Assembly (NCBI GenBank): GCA_965178125.1
Contig: OZ237745.1
Coordinates: 496,001 to 560,000 of the forward strand
DNA length: 64,000 nucleotides
Source of the DNA: Bilabrum cf. latius
Taxonomy: Eukaryota; Bigyra: Bicosoecida; Bigyra; Bicosoecida
Direction: 5' to 3'
Both the position numbers and the translations under genes were made by a program. Positions 35,042 through 48,500 of the stretch are shown here, in pieces (the stretch's first letter is position 1; every line of letters starts with the position of its first letter). The notes beneath the pieces were generated by a model. The model saw only the letters and a program-made list of their open reading frames with translations. It did not search any database and was not told where the DNA came from.

Positions 35042-35211
35042 GACTCCGTGAAATATGCGAGACGCGCCCGCGAGGTGCGCGTACGTCCATTCTGCGAGAA
35101 TGCAGAGTTTGCATGGAGGTTCGCAGCGAAGGTTCGCACTGGCCGGCCTTGGGCCGCAAGTTGGGCGGCCACACGGGGCGAAAATTCAAGCATTGTGCCG
35201 GCAACGCCGAA

Positions 35212-38200
35212 TCATTCTGTTGTATCAACGCCAGCACTTTCGCCTCCCGCTGCGGCGGCACCATCGCCGGCTTCCTGACTGCCGTCCTCAACGTCACTGT
35301 CGTCAGCCTCCTCGTCCTTCGCAAGCAGCAGCACCGCCGCTTCCCTCCTCAAGGCAGCGGCAGATCGCTCCCAGTTGTACCCCCACCTAGACACACCGTC
35401 CCAAAAGTACCCGAAGGAGGATTCGATCCCGGCGATTCCTTCCTTCCAGCCGCTCACGAACCGAGCATAGATCCCGTCCCGCGCTGCGATCGCATGTCTC
35501 GAGCTGGTCGTGTAGAATCCTTCTGTCCTCCCGGGGGGAACACAACCTGTCTCCTGGGGAACAACACCATCCTCAGTCGAATCCAAAGCTGCAATCTTCC
35601 CAGAACCAGCACCCCCCGATGCTGCCGAGCTGCTGCTACCGCCATCTGCTGCTCCAGCGGGTGCGCCATCGTGCAATGCACCCGACACAGCCCACACAGG
35701 AGCGTCGGTGAGCCGAAACGCGCTCGCGGGCACGGGCACCAGGCCCTCCCAGTTCCTCCTCCTGTACACGTGGGTCTGCACGCCCGATCCATCGACGGCG
35801 AGTCCTGGTTTGCCGGCGATGGACACGGGGCCCGGGGCGGTTGATGCATCGAGGGCCTGTCTCTTCTTGCGCTCCAGCTCTGCCCGTGCTTTCTATGCCT
35901 CCTCGTCTTCGTCTTCGTCTGGACCATCGCCCCCTTTGCCCTTGCTCTTGCCTGTCTTCCCTTTGCCCTTATCCTTGCCCTTCTTCCCCTTGCCCTTGCC
36001 TCCCGCATCCTCCTCCTGCCCCGTCCCCTCAAGCTAAGCTAGGAGCCTTCTGGCTGCTTCTCGCGAAGCCTCGGCGGCTGCCTCTGCCTTCTCCCTCCTG
36101 AGGCGCTTCTGCAGCACGACGAGCGACGGCTTCTCGTGCTGCTGCTCCTCGTCCCCTGGGAGCGCGGCCATGTCCTCGGGCACAGGCAGCTGGTCCGCGA
36201 GGTGCATCATGCACTGCGCGTTCGTCAGCAGCGAGGGAACAAGCCCGGCCGCCTCCTCCCGCCTCAGCTGCAACATCTCGGCTCTCGAGCCCCTTACCAG
36301 CTCGCAGTGCTGCTCCCAGCGCGCGTGTTCCCTGGACAACAACGCCTCCAGCTCAGCGGCCCGGTTGGGGTCTGCCAGCCTGGGGTTGAGCGCCTCTGCG
36401 TTCAAGTCCCTGGCCTGCTGCATGGAGCGCGCCTGCACCTTGAATCTGCGCAGCGCGCGCTGCTGCTGTTGCCTGCTCCTGCGAGAGTTCCTGGCCACGA
36501 TGTCCTCGAGCACTGGCGCGACGCAGTCCGCCACTGCTTCCCTAAGCCTGCCCATCTGCTCCCTGAGCTCCCGCGCTTCGTCCTGCCGCTGCTTCTCGGC
36601 ACGGTCCAGCGCGGCCCGGAGGAACTCCACGAGGCTCTCGGGGAGACCTTCGTCGCCGGGTGCGAGCGGCCTCTCCTCTTCCTCGAAGAGGGCCCGTGTG
36701 GCCGCCTTGCAGGCATCGCGCGCCGCGTCCACCTCGGCCAGAAACCCGAGGCCCAGGGCCAGACGGGGCGCGCTGGGGCACTGCGACTCGGATAAAGAAG
36801 TCGGCGCGTCCTCCCCTGTACCGCCGATGGTCACGCGATCCATCGCGCCGGGGGCCCCGCCGTCCTTGCTGTCGGCACCATCCTTGGTCGTTGCATCGGC
36901 CACCTCGCCTTCGTCTCCTCCCGCCCCTGCCCTCGGGGATGCCTTTCTGGAGCTGCCCTTCTTCTTGGCGGTCCCCTTGTCCTTCTTCCCCTTCTTGCCC
37001 TTGGAGTCGTCCTCCTATTCTTCCGGTGGAGGTCCTGCGGGCAGCTCGGGGAGAGTGGTGCCAAAGGCAGACTCGACCGAAGACCGCCAGGCCCGAGACT
37101 CAGGGCTATTCTGGTCCTCAGTACCGGCAAGCATGGCCAAAGCAGCCTCTGGAGTCACTGGCCTGTCCTCTAGGGAGAGCTCCCCCACCCATAGCTCCCT
37201 AACGCCTCCAATGTCACCGTCTTTGAAGGCGGCCAGGTGGACAGCCCGAGCCACCAGTGCGTCCCGAAGCACAGATACCACCCTCCTGATCCTGACGCTC
37301 AGGGGTGCTGGGCCACCCAGCTCTTCGATGGTGGAGCCGTCTGGGCTGGATGCAGTGGCGGGGTCTGGCTGCGACAGCCTCCAAATTTCCCTCTCCTCCT
37401 GGTCTCTGGCTTTGGCTGCCCTGCGGCGGTCGGAGAGCGCCTGCCTCGCGGCGTCCGAAAGAAGAGATATGTCGATGTCGCGGTTTGCCGCGGCGAAGCT
37501 GTCATTCCCGATGCGCAGTGCTTCGGCAGCGGCCGCCGCCCGCGTCGCGTCTTCCACCGTCTCAACGATCCCAGCGCTCTGCGTTGCTGCCTTCCCGCTG
37601 CCAGCCCCGCCGCCCTTGCTCGCAGCTTCGGCCGCTTCCCTCCCGGCGTCTCTCTTGTTCTTTCTCTGCTTGGAATGGAAAGCCTGCGCCGCCCCCTCCT
37701 TCACGGCTTCGATCGAGTCCCTCGCCTCCTAATCCACCCCCCCTCCGGGCAAGATCCACACGGGGGGCACCCCTGGCTCGCCATGCCGGACCAACAGCTC
37801 CAGCTCCTCGAGACGTCCCTGGATCCGGTCCTTCTCAGCGGCGTTCTCGCCAAACAGTGACCGCACGCGGCCCATACAGGCCCTACGAGGCGCTCCGAAT
37901 CGCTTCCCGAGCCCGTACTTCATGCAGAGCTCCTTCTGCGCGGTCTTGGACGCCTCCAAGAAAGCGTCCATGTGCCTCTGCTGGGCTAGCTGCCTCTCGG
38001 CCAGCTCCGATGCAAGCTGTCTCCACTGTTCCTGTGCCTCGCGGGCTTTCTTATCCTCTTCTCGCAGCCTCTCCTCCGCCGCATCGTGCTCGACCTCGTC
38101 CCACTCGCCCCCCTGAGCGAAGGTTCTGCACGACTGCAGGAACTGGTCGTTTGCCTGCACGAGCCTGTCGGCCTTGGTTTGGATCAGCAGCTGCAGCTGC

Positions 38201-41200
38201 TCTTGGGCCTTTTCCTCGGCGGCCTGCTTCGCATGCCACAGGTCTTTGGCGCGGGAGTCGTCCGCCTGCAGTGCAGCGAGCGAGTCGCGCTTTGGCAGCG
38301 AGCCCTGCACGGCCCGCAGCTGCCTGAGCGCTTCTTCTGACGCCTCCTCTGCAGCCTTGAGCGTGGTTTGCACTTCGGACTGGAGACTGTCGAGCTTCTC
38401 TCGCCAGCCATGCACGTGCCGCACCACCTTTTGCTCGTGCGCCAGCAGCTCAGCCTGCCTCACTTCCTTCACCCTAACCTCGATCTCGCCTCGCCGGGGC
38501 GCGTAGTCCCGCAGCCTGTCGCTGAGTTCTTCGTCCCATTGCTCCTTGAGGTTCTCCGCGCTTGTCTCTGTCCGCTCCAGACGCACCGCCGCGAAGTCTT
38601 CGTGGATGTCCAGCATGTCTGAGCGGAGAGACACCACCCACTGCAGCGTGTTCTCAGGGCTGACACGGGACCGGTACACACAGGGCTCTCCCAGCGGAGA
38701 CAGAGGCGTGCCGTGCTCGTCCGTCATTCCCTTTCGGAACACCTCCGCCTCCTTTTCTTGCTTAAGCAGATCGGCCGCCAGCTGCTCTTCCTCCTGCATG
38801 CGGGCCGACTCCGCCCTCGCGCTCTTCCGCTCCTCCTCGGCCCGAGCCGCCTCTGCCTCCTCGGCCAGCTTGGCGTCCAGCTCCGCCTGCTCTTTCTTGG
38901 AGAGCTTCTTGGGTTTCGTCTTGCCCCCCTTGCCGGCCCGGGGAGAAGCGGCGCGGGGGGATGCCTTGCCCTTACCTTTCTGGACGGCGCCTCCCTCGGT
39001 CTCTTTGGCGGCTGCTTCCGCCTCTGCTGCCCCTGGCTCCATCGAGCCGGCTGAATCTCCACCTGCCTCCTCGGTATCCCCAAGCAAATGCTCCTATGCA
39101 CCTCGTTCGGCATCCCGCTCCCTCTCCTGCTCGTGCTCGTGGAGGAGCTTGCCCTCCTGAGGGGCCAGCTCGCGCACGACTTCCCGATCGTCTCGCAGGG
39201 CCACGTAGATCCGTCCATGCCTAGCTTCGATCGTGCGGGAGTTCCCACCCACTGGGGGGTCTCCCTGCGCATCTGACGCTGCAGACACCCCCGCACCGCT
39301 GCTGGGACCAGGTGCCAGCCCGAGCCCTTGCCTTGCCTCTGCTTCGAGCATGGGCAGTACCTAAGCCTGCTATGCCTCCCACGCGGCCTCTCTGCGTTCC
39401 TGCCTGGCCTGCTCTTCTGCCAGTCTCTCCTGCTCCTGCTCCTCTTCTGACTTGGGCTTCCCCTTTTTCTTCTTTCCCCCCTTCTTGCCCTTACCTTCCT
39501 CCTCGGCCTCAGCCGCAGCCTTCGCTTCTGCTTCCGCCTCGTCAAACTCGTTTTCAAAGGCAGCCTTCTTGCTGGCAAGAAGCTCAGCCACCTTGTCCCG
39601 CACCATGCTTTCAATGGTAGGAGGGCGGGCCCCGCTATCCCTAAGTAGGTCATCCTCGGTCGGAGCCTCGCTGTGGGCGCCCCACCATTTCTCGAGGTGC
39701 TCTGCCACCGGCGGCTCTCCGCTGGGAGGCACTGCCGATGCTGTTGCTCCGACCTCCGAATCTCCGTCGGCGCGACCTCCCGCCCCGGAAACTAGCTCAT
39801 CTCCAGCCACCCGCTCGATGGCAGACGCCCCATCCAGCTTGGAGTCCTCCTGGTCGACCGCCAGGCCAAACACGGCACACAGGGCGGCGCGATGTGCAGC
39901 TACGCTTCCCTTGACTGCAGCCTCGCGCTCCTTGGTCCACTCAATGAGACCATCGCGGTGCGCCCTGTAGCCGTCCTGCACAGCCTCCAAATGCCCCAGC
40001 GCATCCTCAAATCGTTCTTCTAGAGCAGTCTCTGTTGGGGCCATTCTGACCAGGCCGACCCTGTGCTTCACGTCAGCCTCTGCCTCGGCGTCCTTCCGCT
40101 CGAACTCGTTGTACTCTAGCGTCAGCCTCGACTGCACCTCGTCGTCCGTCGCCTCTTCCCTCAGGGTGTGTCGCAGGGCCAGCCTCGCTGCCCGCATCGC
40201 CAGCCGGCAGCTCTCCGTCTCGGCGCGGTGCAATGCATCCGACTGCCGCTCCACTGCCTCGGCCACCCGCTGCAGAAGGTCCCTGCCTTCCTTCGATCGG
40301 CGCTATCGCAGGGGCAAGATGCGCTTGTCGAGGTCTGCGTCGATGGCGACGTTGGCGGCCTGCTGCAGCTCACAGGCCCTCTGCATGCTGGCTAGCAGTT
40401 CATGGGCGGGAGTTGGCAGCTCACACACGCTCAGCACCTTGCCAAAGTGCAGCTGGAGCTTCCGCACAGCCCCCTTGGGCATGGCCCGTCCCATTGCCTG
40501 GCTGAGCGCGCCAGTCAGGCTCGTCATCGCCGTTGCCCCCGTGCGTCTCGACCCGGCAGATCCGACGCTGCCACGCCCTACGCTGCTGCCACCCATGGTT
40601 GAGCCCATTGTGGATCCCAGCTTGGAGCCGGCACCCACATGGCTGCCCAGAACAGACCCACCCGCGCCGGCTTTGCGCTGCCTAGAACCAATCGATCGCG
40701 CGCCGGCGCCGCGCCCAACGGAACTAGCAGCGCCAGCCCCTCTCGCGCTGCCTCTCGATGCCAGCGCGGCAGCTGAAAGTCCCGGACCCTCCAGCTCGTC
40801 GCTCCCGTCGAAGGCCCCCCCTCCCCCTGCCGCGTGTGCGAGCTCCAGCAGCTCCTTGGGCATGGGCAGACCCTCCTGCATGATCCCGTTGGCCAGCTCT
40901 TCGGCTACCTCCTCCACTCGGCTGACCCCTTCCAGCAGCAGGTCGGCAGCCACGGGAGGGATGCCTTTCACTGAGGCAAGTCGGGTGGCCTGTGCGTGCA
41001 GGCGCTGCAGCACGGCGGGAAGCTCCTTGCGTCTGCAGGAGCCAAGCCTCTGCACGGACATGGCAATCGCCACCCGATCCTGCTCTTTGCCCACCTCCTC
41101 GAGGGAAGATCCAAGATCCTTGCAAGCGAGAAGCAGGTCGAGTCTCCTCCGCAAGCCTTCGAGGGGCTCTAAGTGGAAAATCTAGGTAGAGGTGCACAGC

Positions 41201-43209
41201 TCCACGGCCTGCTTGAGCTCGGCTGCCAGGCCAGGGGCCTGTCGCAAAGTGTGCTCCAGCTCTTCCTCCTCCAGCACGTCGTTTCTGAGCTATTCAGCCA
41301 GCGGTGCTAGACCACTCTCCGGTGCCAGGGCCGCGAGGCCGTGCAACACACCGCGGAGCGATTCCGTCTCGCCCAGTGCACTGTCCTCGGATTCGGACTG
41401 GGCCTGCTGGGCGGACTCGAACAGGTTCGCATTCTCAGCGTTGGCGTCTTCCTCGCACTTGCCCAGCTTTTCTCGCATGGCGCGCACCCAGTCCGGCGTC
41501 AGCTTCGGCAGCCTTGCCTCCCACAGCTCCTTCATCAGTGGCTGCCTCACGTCCTCGTGCCTCGACCGCTGCGCTCCCCTCAGCCTGCTTAGCGCCTCCC
41601 TACGGTGCACAGGGTCGACAAATTCCTCCGATTCTAGCCTCGCCCTAAGCTACCCTACAAATAGGTCGTGCCGCAGCACCCTCCACCTCTGCAGCCCCTC
41701 CTCCCACCTCTGCCGAGCCCTCCTTCGGCTTCGGACCGACTGCGTGCGCAGCCGTGCGGAAGCCTCTGCGGCATCCTTGAGATTTCTGGCCACGAGCACG
41801 TTGATCTCATGGGCCTGTTCCTCAGCCACCCTCTCGATGGACCCCTCGAGCATGTGCCCCGCCTGCGCCATCGTCCTCACGCAGACCATGAGCTCAGCGC
41901 CCAGCTCAGACACGCGCTTCTGCTCAGTCTCCCTGAGTCCGCGGGCGAATGACTCCACGTTTCTTCGACGCTCCGCCTCCGCTTCTTCGGCCCTGTCCCA
42001 GCACGCGTCCACCCACGGCCTCTCTTGTTCCCTGGCCGCGTCGTCGTCATACAGGGGATCCAGGGCCTCCCGCACCTTCCTGTCGCACTCTGCCATCACC
42101 TCCCGCAGCTGCCGAGCCGCCTCCAGCGTGCTCTCTTCCGCCCCATCAAAAAACTCTCTCTTCTTCTCCACGAAGGCCTTCAATGCCGCGTCGTGCCTCT
42201 CTTTCCTCCTCGCGTGCATGGAGGCCAAGCGGCTGGACCCCTGGCCGGCCCCCGTGGCAGCAGCTGCGATCAGGCCGGGCGGCGGGGCGATGGGCGGGGC
42301 ACCGCCGGGCGTGCCTTGGTCCTTGCTTTCACTGCCTCTGGTATCGCCAGGGTCTGGGAGGCGGAATGCTGCTGATGACGAGGCCCCGCTGCCAGTGGCG
42401 GCACGCTGGCCTGACGGACCGGCGGGGCCGCTCGATACTGGCAGCTAGGCGATGGGAGGCAACTTGATGGCGATTGGTGCGCTTGATGAAGCGCCTTCAG
42501 TGCCCAGTCCGCTGCCTGCTCGAGGCCTGGAGCCGGTGTGAGTGAGCTTGCTAGCGAGCCTCGAGACCGCATCGATGTCCTCTTTCAGTTCGCTCTCCTG
42601 CGCTCGTCCTTTGGCAGACCTCCATCCCGCCGTTCGCAGCTGCTAAAGCTGATCTGAAGGGACCAGCTTTCCTTTCCGATCTCTGATCTCGACCGTCACA
42701 TGTCGACCAACAGTTCTGTGGGAGCGCGGAGGCCGCTTCATCCCGCGCACGATATTCATTTGAGCTCTCGCAACGATATGCTGCTTCCTGAAAGAGCGGC
42801 GTGAGCGTAGCTGCTGCTGCTCGCGTTCATCCACTGGCATTGCCTTTGCTTCGCTGACGGCCTCTTGCGCCCGCAGCAGCGTATTTGACGGTCCGCCCAT
42901 AGCTTGCGCGCGGTCGCGCAGAGACTTCATCTGAGACGACCGTGTCCAAGCTACAGACGGGGCATTTGAAGATTTTTGTCCTGCAACGAGGTCGGACCCT
43001 GGCAATGACGGTGGAGGTCCCACGCTGCGATCGTCTTCATCGCTGTCCGGATCAGTATACCTGGCTTCCGATGCTCCCAGCATTGGCTGAAATACTGGTG
43101 CCATACTGCCAGAGGGAGATAATGAGTTTGAATTAGACACTCCCGTGTCGGCCATTCGTTGCATTGCAACACCTTGCGTGTGGCAAGCAGATTTGGGCTT
43201 TTCGTTCAT
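35212..43209 (-). CDS. giant coiled-coil protein, CCDC180-like
   Basis: An intron-free frame of 2666 codons runs from ATG 43209 to TGA 35212, with 13 in-frame TAGs (35893, 36034, 37015, 37729, 39094, 39361, 39370, 40303, 41182, 41290, 41650, 42445, 42643) read as Gln. After a disordered N-terminus come long helical stretches rich in Glu/Arg/Ala (for example ERFEDALGHLEAVQDGYRAH), broken by Lys/Gly-rich linkers such as GKKGGKKKKGKPKSE. Near 37870-37930 lies ELCMKYGLGKRFGAPRR, and near 36350 LNPRLADPNRAAELEALL. I associate these with the DUF4455/DUF4456 regions of CCDC180, a coiled-coil protein of ciliated cells, but this rests on memory of the family. A flagellar role is inference. It is longer than animal CCDC180 (about 1700 aa) because of the linkers. 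A shorter start at about 43155 (MADTGVSNS) is possible. Confidence 0.75.
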
Positions 43210-43316
43210 TCGTCAACGGTACTGGCGCCGCGCAATACGAGGTTCCGCATATGGAACGGATCATCATCAGGATCGGGTTCAGGTTGAGCTGCCACCACTC
43301 AGAATACAACCATTTA

Positions 43317-45293
43317 TTAATCGTATTCGTTCGTTGACGTAGCAATGGCATGCTGCAAGTACGCCTTGTTAAGGCGCTCCTGCCACGGCCTGCTGCCGCT
43401 CCGCAAAGACAGAAGCAGCGGCATACGTGCCGCCATACCAGCGTCCGCCAAGCCCAGCAGCTCTGCGATTCGCTGCAGTTCCTCCGTCCCGGCCGCCATG
43501 GAGAGCCTGGGCAGGACCAGGAGGTCGGCAGGCATGACGTCCTTGGAAGATGACATCAGCACCAGCTCGGGCGTCCTAGGTCTTTCCGGCTCGTTCACCG
43601 GCAAGACACTACGACTGCCACTGGAACTGGAAGCACCCGTGTCCAACGGGCGGCTGCCTTTACCCAAAATTTTCGCCGCCGAGTCTGGTTCAGTAACGTT
43701 AGTATCAGGGGAACCTGTACCGAATGCAGGCACCTACGCCGCCAAGAGAGCGACAGGTCGGACACCCCCTGCGCTGTCCTCGCGGCAGAGCGCAGTCAGA
43801 GCACCGCAGTGCGCTGCACCCTCAACGCTACCCCGGACCAAAGGCCCAAGCAGCACCCGAACGAGGGAAGACAGGCTGCGGTCCGCTGGCTAGATTGGCG
43901 GCAAAGCGACCCCTGGGTTTGCTCCAGTGCCTCCTTCCAGATTCAGATCGGCCGACCCTGCACCAGCACCTGCGCCTGCACCTGCACCTGCGCTTGCCTA
44001 TATCGCAAGCTCCGCTGTCACTGACCCTAGCAGGCCGAGCGTCTCCCCACATGGGGTCTCAGCCACCCACCCATCCACACCACCCGGTTCACCTGCACTA
44101 TCATTGTCACCATCCACAGGTCGGCTCCATGCCACCGCGAACGTCGGACCGTCGAGCACAGCACCCTGCCCGTTCCACAGACTGCCATGTCCCAAAGATG
44201 ATGATGATGATCTACCCGACCGGGGGCTAGCGTCGAGAGGGTCCTCGATTCGACTCCCGGTGCACTCGGTGAGCAGCGCGTCCACGACCCCGCCATCGCT
44301 CTGGCGGCCCAAGAGCAGCCCCAGCTCTCGCGGCAGGTCGATTTCGGCTCCGAGTCCATTGGTTGCGCCCGTGTTGATTAGTCGGGCTTGCATGATCCTG
44401 GGGTCGGACAGCGTGCTTCCAAGGTGCACGGCCCACTCCTTTGCCCGCGCAGTGGCAAGCATATTGGGAGCGTAGCTAAGCCACTTGATGCCCCACGGCT
44501 GCCTGAGATCCATGCCAATGTCTAAAGGGTCCAGTGTGCCTGCACCTATATCCTCTAGTGTTGAGTCAAGGTTCGAGCCGCGGCCTACTTGCCCATGCCC
44601 AGGCCCTGCAACAGCATCTGCACTCCTAGCAGCAGGGCCAGTGCAGGCCGATTCAAGCATACCGCCTCCCGTTCCCGGCGCCCTGCCTGGACGGGGCCAC
44701 ACGCGCCTTCCGCACCTGCCCGGGTGCCACGGAGCAGGTATTGCCACGACGCATGCACCGGCGCGGGAGGCTGTCTCTTCATTCACGGGCTCGCTTCCCG
44801 CACGTGCGTGTGCCGGCACCGGACTTGCAGCTGCCTGTTCCGCGGTGATGATGGTGCTGGGGCCTCCTGCGAGTGCCCCGCCGCGGGTGCACAGCACACG
44901 GATCATGGTTGGTTTCTTGATCGAAGAGCCTTGTTCGCTTGAGCTGCTGGCCCGTGCTGCTGCTTGGATCCAGTCGCGCAGGCTAGACTATTCCGGCAGG
45001 CGATCCGCCATTCGTTGGGCTTCGGCTGACGCTTGCAAGCGATCAAGATGCATATCAAGACCTATACAGACGCCTCCATCGAGAGAGCGTACGACTTCGA
45101 AGCAACCATTGCCTCTCTGCACAGTTTCATCGGTCAGCATCGAGGCTGGGATGCTGTCGTTCGCCTGGACCTGTTTGCCATTGATTGACATGAAGGATGC
45201 AAAACGCGTCATGCCAAAACGCGCGCCTTTGGCGTAAATCAATTCAAATGGATGTATTCTGACAAGTTTTGGGAGGCATTGCTTCGCGAGCAT
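43317..45293 (-). CDS. class IV (BCAT/D-AAT/ADC-lyase fold) PLP aminotransferase-like protein
   Basis: A frame of 658 residues runs from ATG 45293 to TAA TAA at 43314-43319, with in-frame TAGs at 44988, 43998, 43890 and 43734 read as Gln. The N-terminal half fits fold-type IV PLP enzymes: NGKQVQANDSIPASMLTDE, GNGCFEVVRSLDGG and the HLDRL motif, then RVLCTRGG. The catalytic Lys lies in GIKWLSYAPNMLATARAKE (about residue 266), and DALLTECTGSRIED matches the segment before the cofactor-phosphate site. Enzymes of this fold are about 280-400 residues; here Gly/Ala/Ser-rich insertions split the domain and a long C-terminal extension (about 200 residues, ending near SMAAGTEELQRIAELLGLAD) follows. 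The substrate (branched-chain amino acid, D-amino acid or aminodeoxychorismate) cannot be told. An upstream TGA at 45330 limits the start. Confidence 0.78.
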
Positions 45294-45549
45294 GGCGTGC
45301 CAGTGATATTCTTCTGTCACAGAAAGGCATCACCGGAAGAAGACGCATCTTCTCCCGACTGAATTGAACGCCTTCGAATTAATCACAGTTCTCATGATCG
45401 CGCCAAGCCCTCATTCTAAGTACTTATTCTGCATGCTACTCAGAAGCAGATCACGCGTGACTCTGCAAGCGCAGTATTGGACCTCAGACACTTGTGTGTA
45501 CCAACTGCAACTGCACACCTATTGCATTGAATTCTGACTTTTGACCTAT

Positions 45550-48500
45550 TCACTGAACCCCAGCGACATACGATGCTACACACATCGTCCTGCGCAGCAA
45601 ATCCTGTAGCTTTCCGCTCGCGACTACCTGCACCTGCCGCACAACCCCGACAAGCTAACGCAGCGAGCTAGTGGAACCGATCACGTCTGCATGTGCCCGC
45701 AGGGCGAGCCCCAGCTGCGCCTGAGCCAGGTCAAACCTTGCCATGCGACCGACCCTCCACAGCATTACCAACAGCAGCGCCAGCAAGAGAGCCTGACCGT
45801 CCTCGTCGTGCGTCCCTAGGCACACCATCCTGACCTCAGCGTCCACCCGGGAGGGTCCCCAGCTGTCCAGCATCTCACACACGGCCCTGATCGCGCCCCG
45901 CGATACCCCCTCGAGTGCAGAGGCCTGCGCCTTCCTCCAGTTGATCCCGCTAGCAGCTCCTGTCGCAAGAAAGTCGCCGCTCTTGCTCTCGCTCTCCGAT
46001 GATGCAGCACCAGAAGCCGTCCCATTCGTGACCTTCACCTCCACCTCGCCAAAGAGTGGCACCTCGTCCTGCGCGTCGGTCAGAACGTCCGCCCCGAACA
46101 ATGTCAAGGGGTTGACCGAGCCAGCACCAGCACCAGCACCGCCAGCAGAGCCAGCGCCGGCACCAGAGCCAGCGCCTGAGCCATACCCAGCCACTCTCGC
46201 TCTCTTCCTGCCCCGCTCAGACTCCGAGTCAGACTCCGAGTCAGATTCCGACCCAGACTCCGATCCGGACTCTGAGTCGGACTCGGAATCAAAGTGACCG
46301 CCCTCCTCGTCCTCGTCGGTAAGGTCGTCCACCCCCCCCTCGGCGGCCGAAGTCGAGGGGAACCTGGCCACGTGCTTGCCCGTCAGTCGCCTCTCCACAC
46401 CTGGGGAGGCCTCCAGGAGACGGGCCAGCGCCACGGTGAGCGAGCAGCGGGCTCGAGCACTTGCTCCAGTGTGCAGTATCCGGCTGCGTGGAACACCCTC
46501 CTCCTCCTCCCCCTCCTGCTGCTGGCCCCCTCTTCGCTCGTCCTTGTCGACCCGGCCATCCCCGCCATCCACGACTGGTGCCTTAGCTCCGCTGCTCTGG
46601 GCCAATGGCTCCCCCGTGAAGAAGCTCACGGCCTTGTCCATGTCCTCCTGCATGGAGCTGCCCTGGTCCATGCCCTCCCCAGGCTCGCCGCTCTCCCACG
46701 CGTCAGCACCTTCGAACGCCTCGGCGAAGGGGTCCTCGCCGCCCTCGCCCTCCATGGCTTCCTGTTCCGCCGCCGCCTTTTTCTGAGCCGCCTCTTTCTC
46801 CTCTTCGTACTTTCGGATGGCTTCATCCTGCAGCTCAACCGCATCGAGCGCGCCGTCTGCCTCCTGTCCCGTGGGCAGCATGGCCCTCAGCAAGAATGGG
46901 GCGCTCTCCGCCTTCTTCTCCGGCATCACCGGCCTGTTCCTGGCAGCGATCAGGTCGAGGTAAGGCAGCGACTCCCACTGGGACGCGGGCTTCCCCGAAA
47001 GGCTTATGGTGCCAGGGGCGTCCCTTGCCTGTGGGATGCTGTCGGCGATTGCCTCCTCGTCTTCGTCGCTGTCCGAGTCGCTCGCAGAGTCGTCCTCGTC
47101 TTCACTGCTGCTGCTGTCGGCGCTCTGGCCAGCATCGCGCTTCGCGCCGGGCGAGTCAGCCTCATCCTCTGCAGCAGCGATCGGCAGATCGATATCGACC
47201 GGTCGCTTGGGCACGCTGTCCAACAGAACGGTCGAGAAGTGCGCCTTGTTTGCCCAAAGGTACAGCCCCCTGTCCTCCACGTGACACGTCAGCAGATACT
47301 CGCCAGTGGACTGAAAATCAACCGACACGGCGGGCTTCTGGAACCGCACCCAATCCACGCAGCGAGCCGTGGGAATGTCCCACACCCTGGCTGTGCTATC
47401 GAGGGAGGCAGTCACGAGCCACCGGCCGTCGGGGCTGAAGCAGACATCCGTGATGCGGCCGGTGTGGCCCTCAAACCGACGCACAAGCTTCCTGGTCTTG
47501 CAATCGAACACCACAGTCGCATGGCTGTCCTGCAGAGACACCGCCAGCAACCCGCTGTCGCCGTGCAGCACCAGATTTCCAGCTGCTTCTCCCAGTCGCA
47601 CCTCCGCCTCTAGCCTGTGGTTGTTGAATGACCACCAGCGCACGTACCCGTCCTGGCCAGCCGTCACCAGCACGCTCTGCAGCGCGTCGACAGCCACTCC
47701 AGTGACCGGCCCTAGATGAGCCGGCACCACGCCGTGACCCGGCCGGCCGCGTACCTTGGCTCGCTTTGCGCCAGCTTTCGCGGTCGATGCCCCTACAGCA
47801 TCAGCAGCACGAGACTCGGCCGCTGAGGGGCCCGCTGCGTCACCCGCACGACCGCTGGCCCCTTCAGCTGCCGCTGTAGCGCTGGTACTGCTACTGCTGC
47901 TACTGCTGCTGCTGCTGCTTGCGGTCGATGGAACGCTGGGCCCAGCTCTTGCAGCCGCGGCAGCCAGCTCCGCTGCCTCGTCCGCCGCCACACCAGCCTC
48001 CTCGAGCACCTCCCGTCGGAAGATCTCGTCAGCGCTGCCTTGCCCCGCCTGCCTCTCGGCCACGCCCCTGTACCCCTCCCCCAGCAGGGCGGCCAGGCCC
48101 TTGGTCACACTCGCCTTGGGGGCGCGGAGGTGGGCCGCGCCTGGGTCTAGGAATCCCCTTCCAGAGTCCCTGGGTCCGCCCGGCACGTCACGGAGGTAGC
48201 CCGCCTTGGACGCCTTCTTACCTCTCCGGGCCAGCCCCTTGTGGCGCTTGGATGTTGGGGGAAAGCAGCCTCGCGGCGCGCCCGTCTGGGCGTTGTACAG
48301 ACACACCGTGCCCAGCGAGCCCCCAACGACAGCGTAGTCTCCGCTCGGGGCCATCGCGCACGAGGTGGCCACTTCTGCCTCTGGCCCTGGAAGCAGCAGC
48401 TGCACCTTACCGATGACCTTGCGGTCCCAGTTCCACAGCCGTGCCTCTCTCCTGCCCTCGTGGATGGTCACCACGTCGTGCCAGCCCTCCCAGCCCGTCT

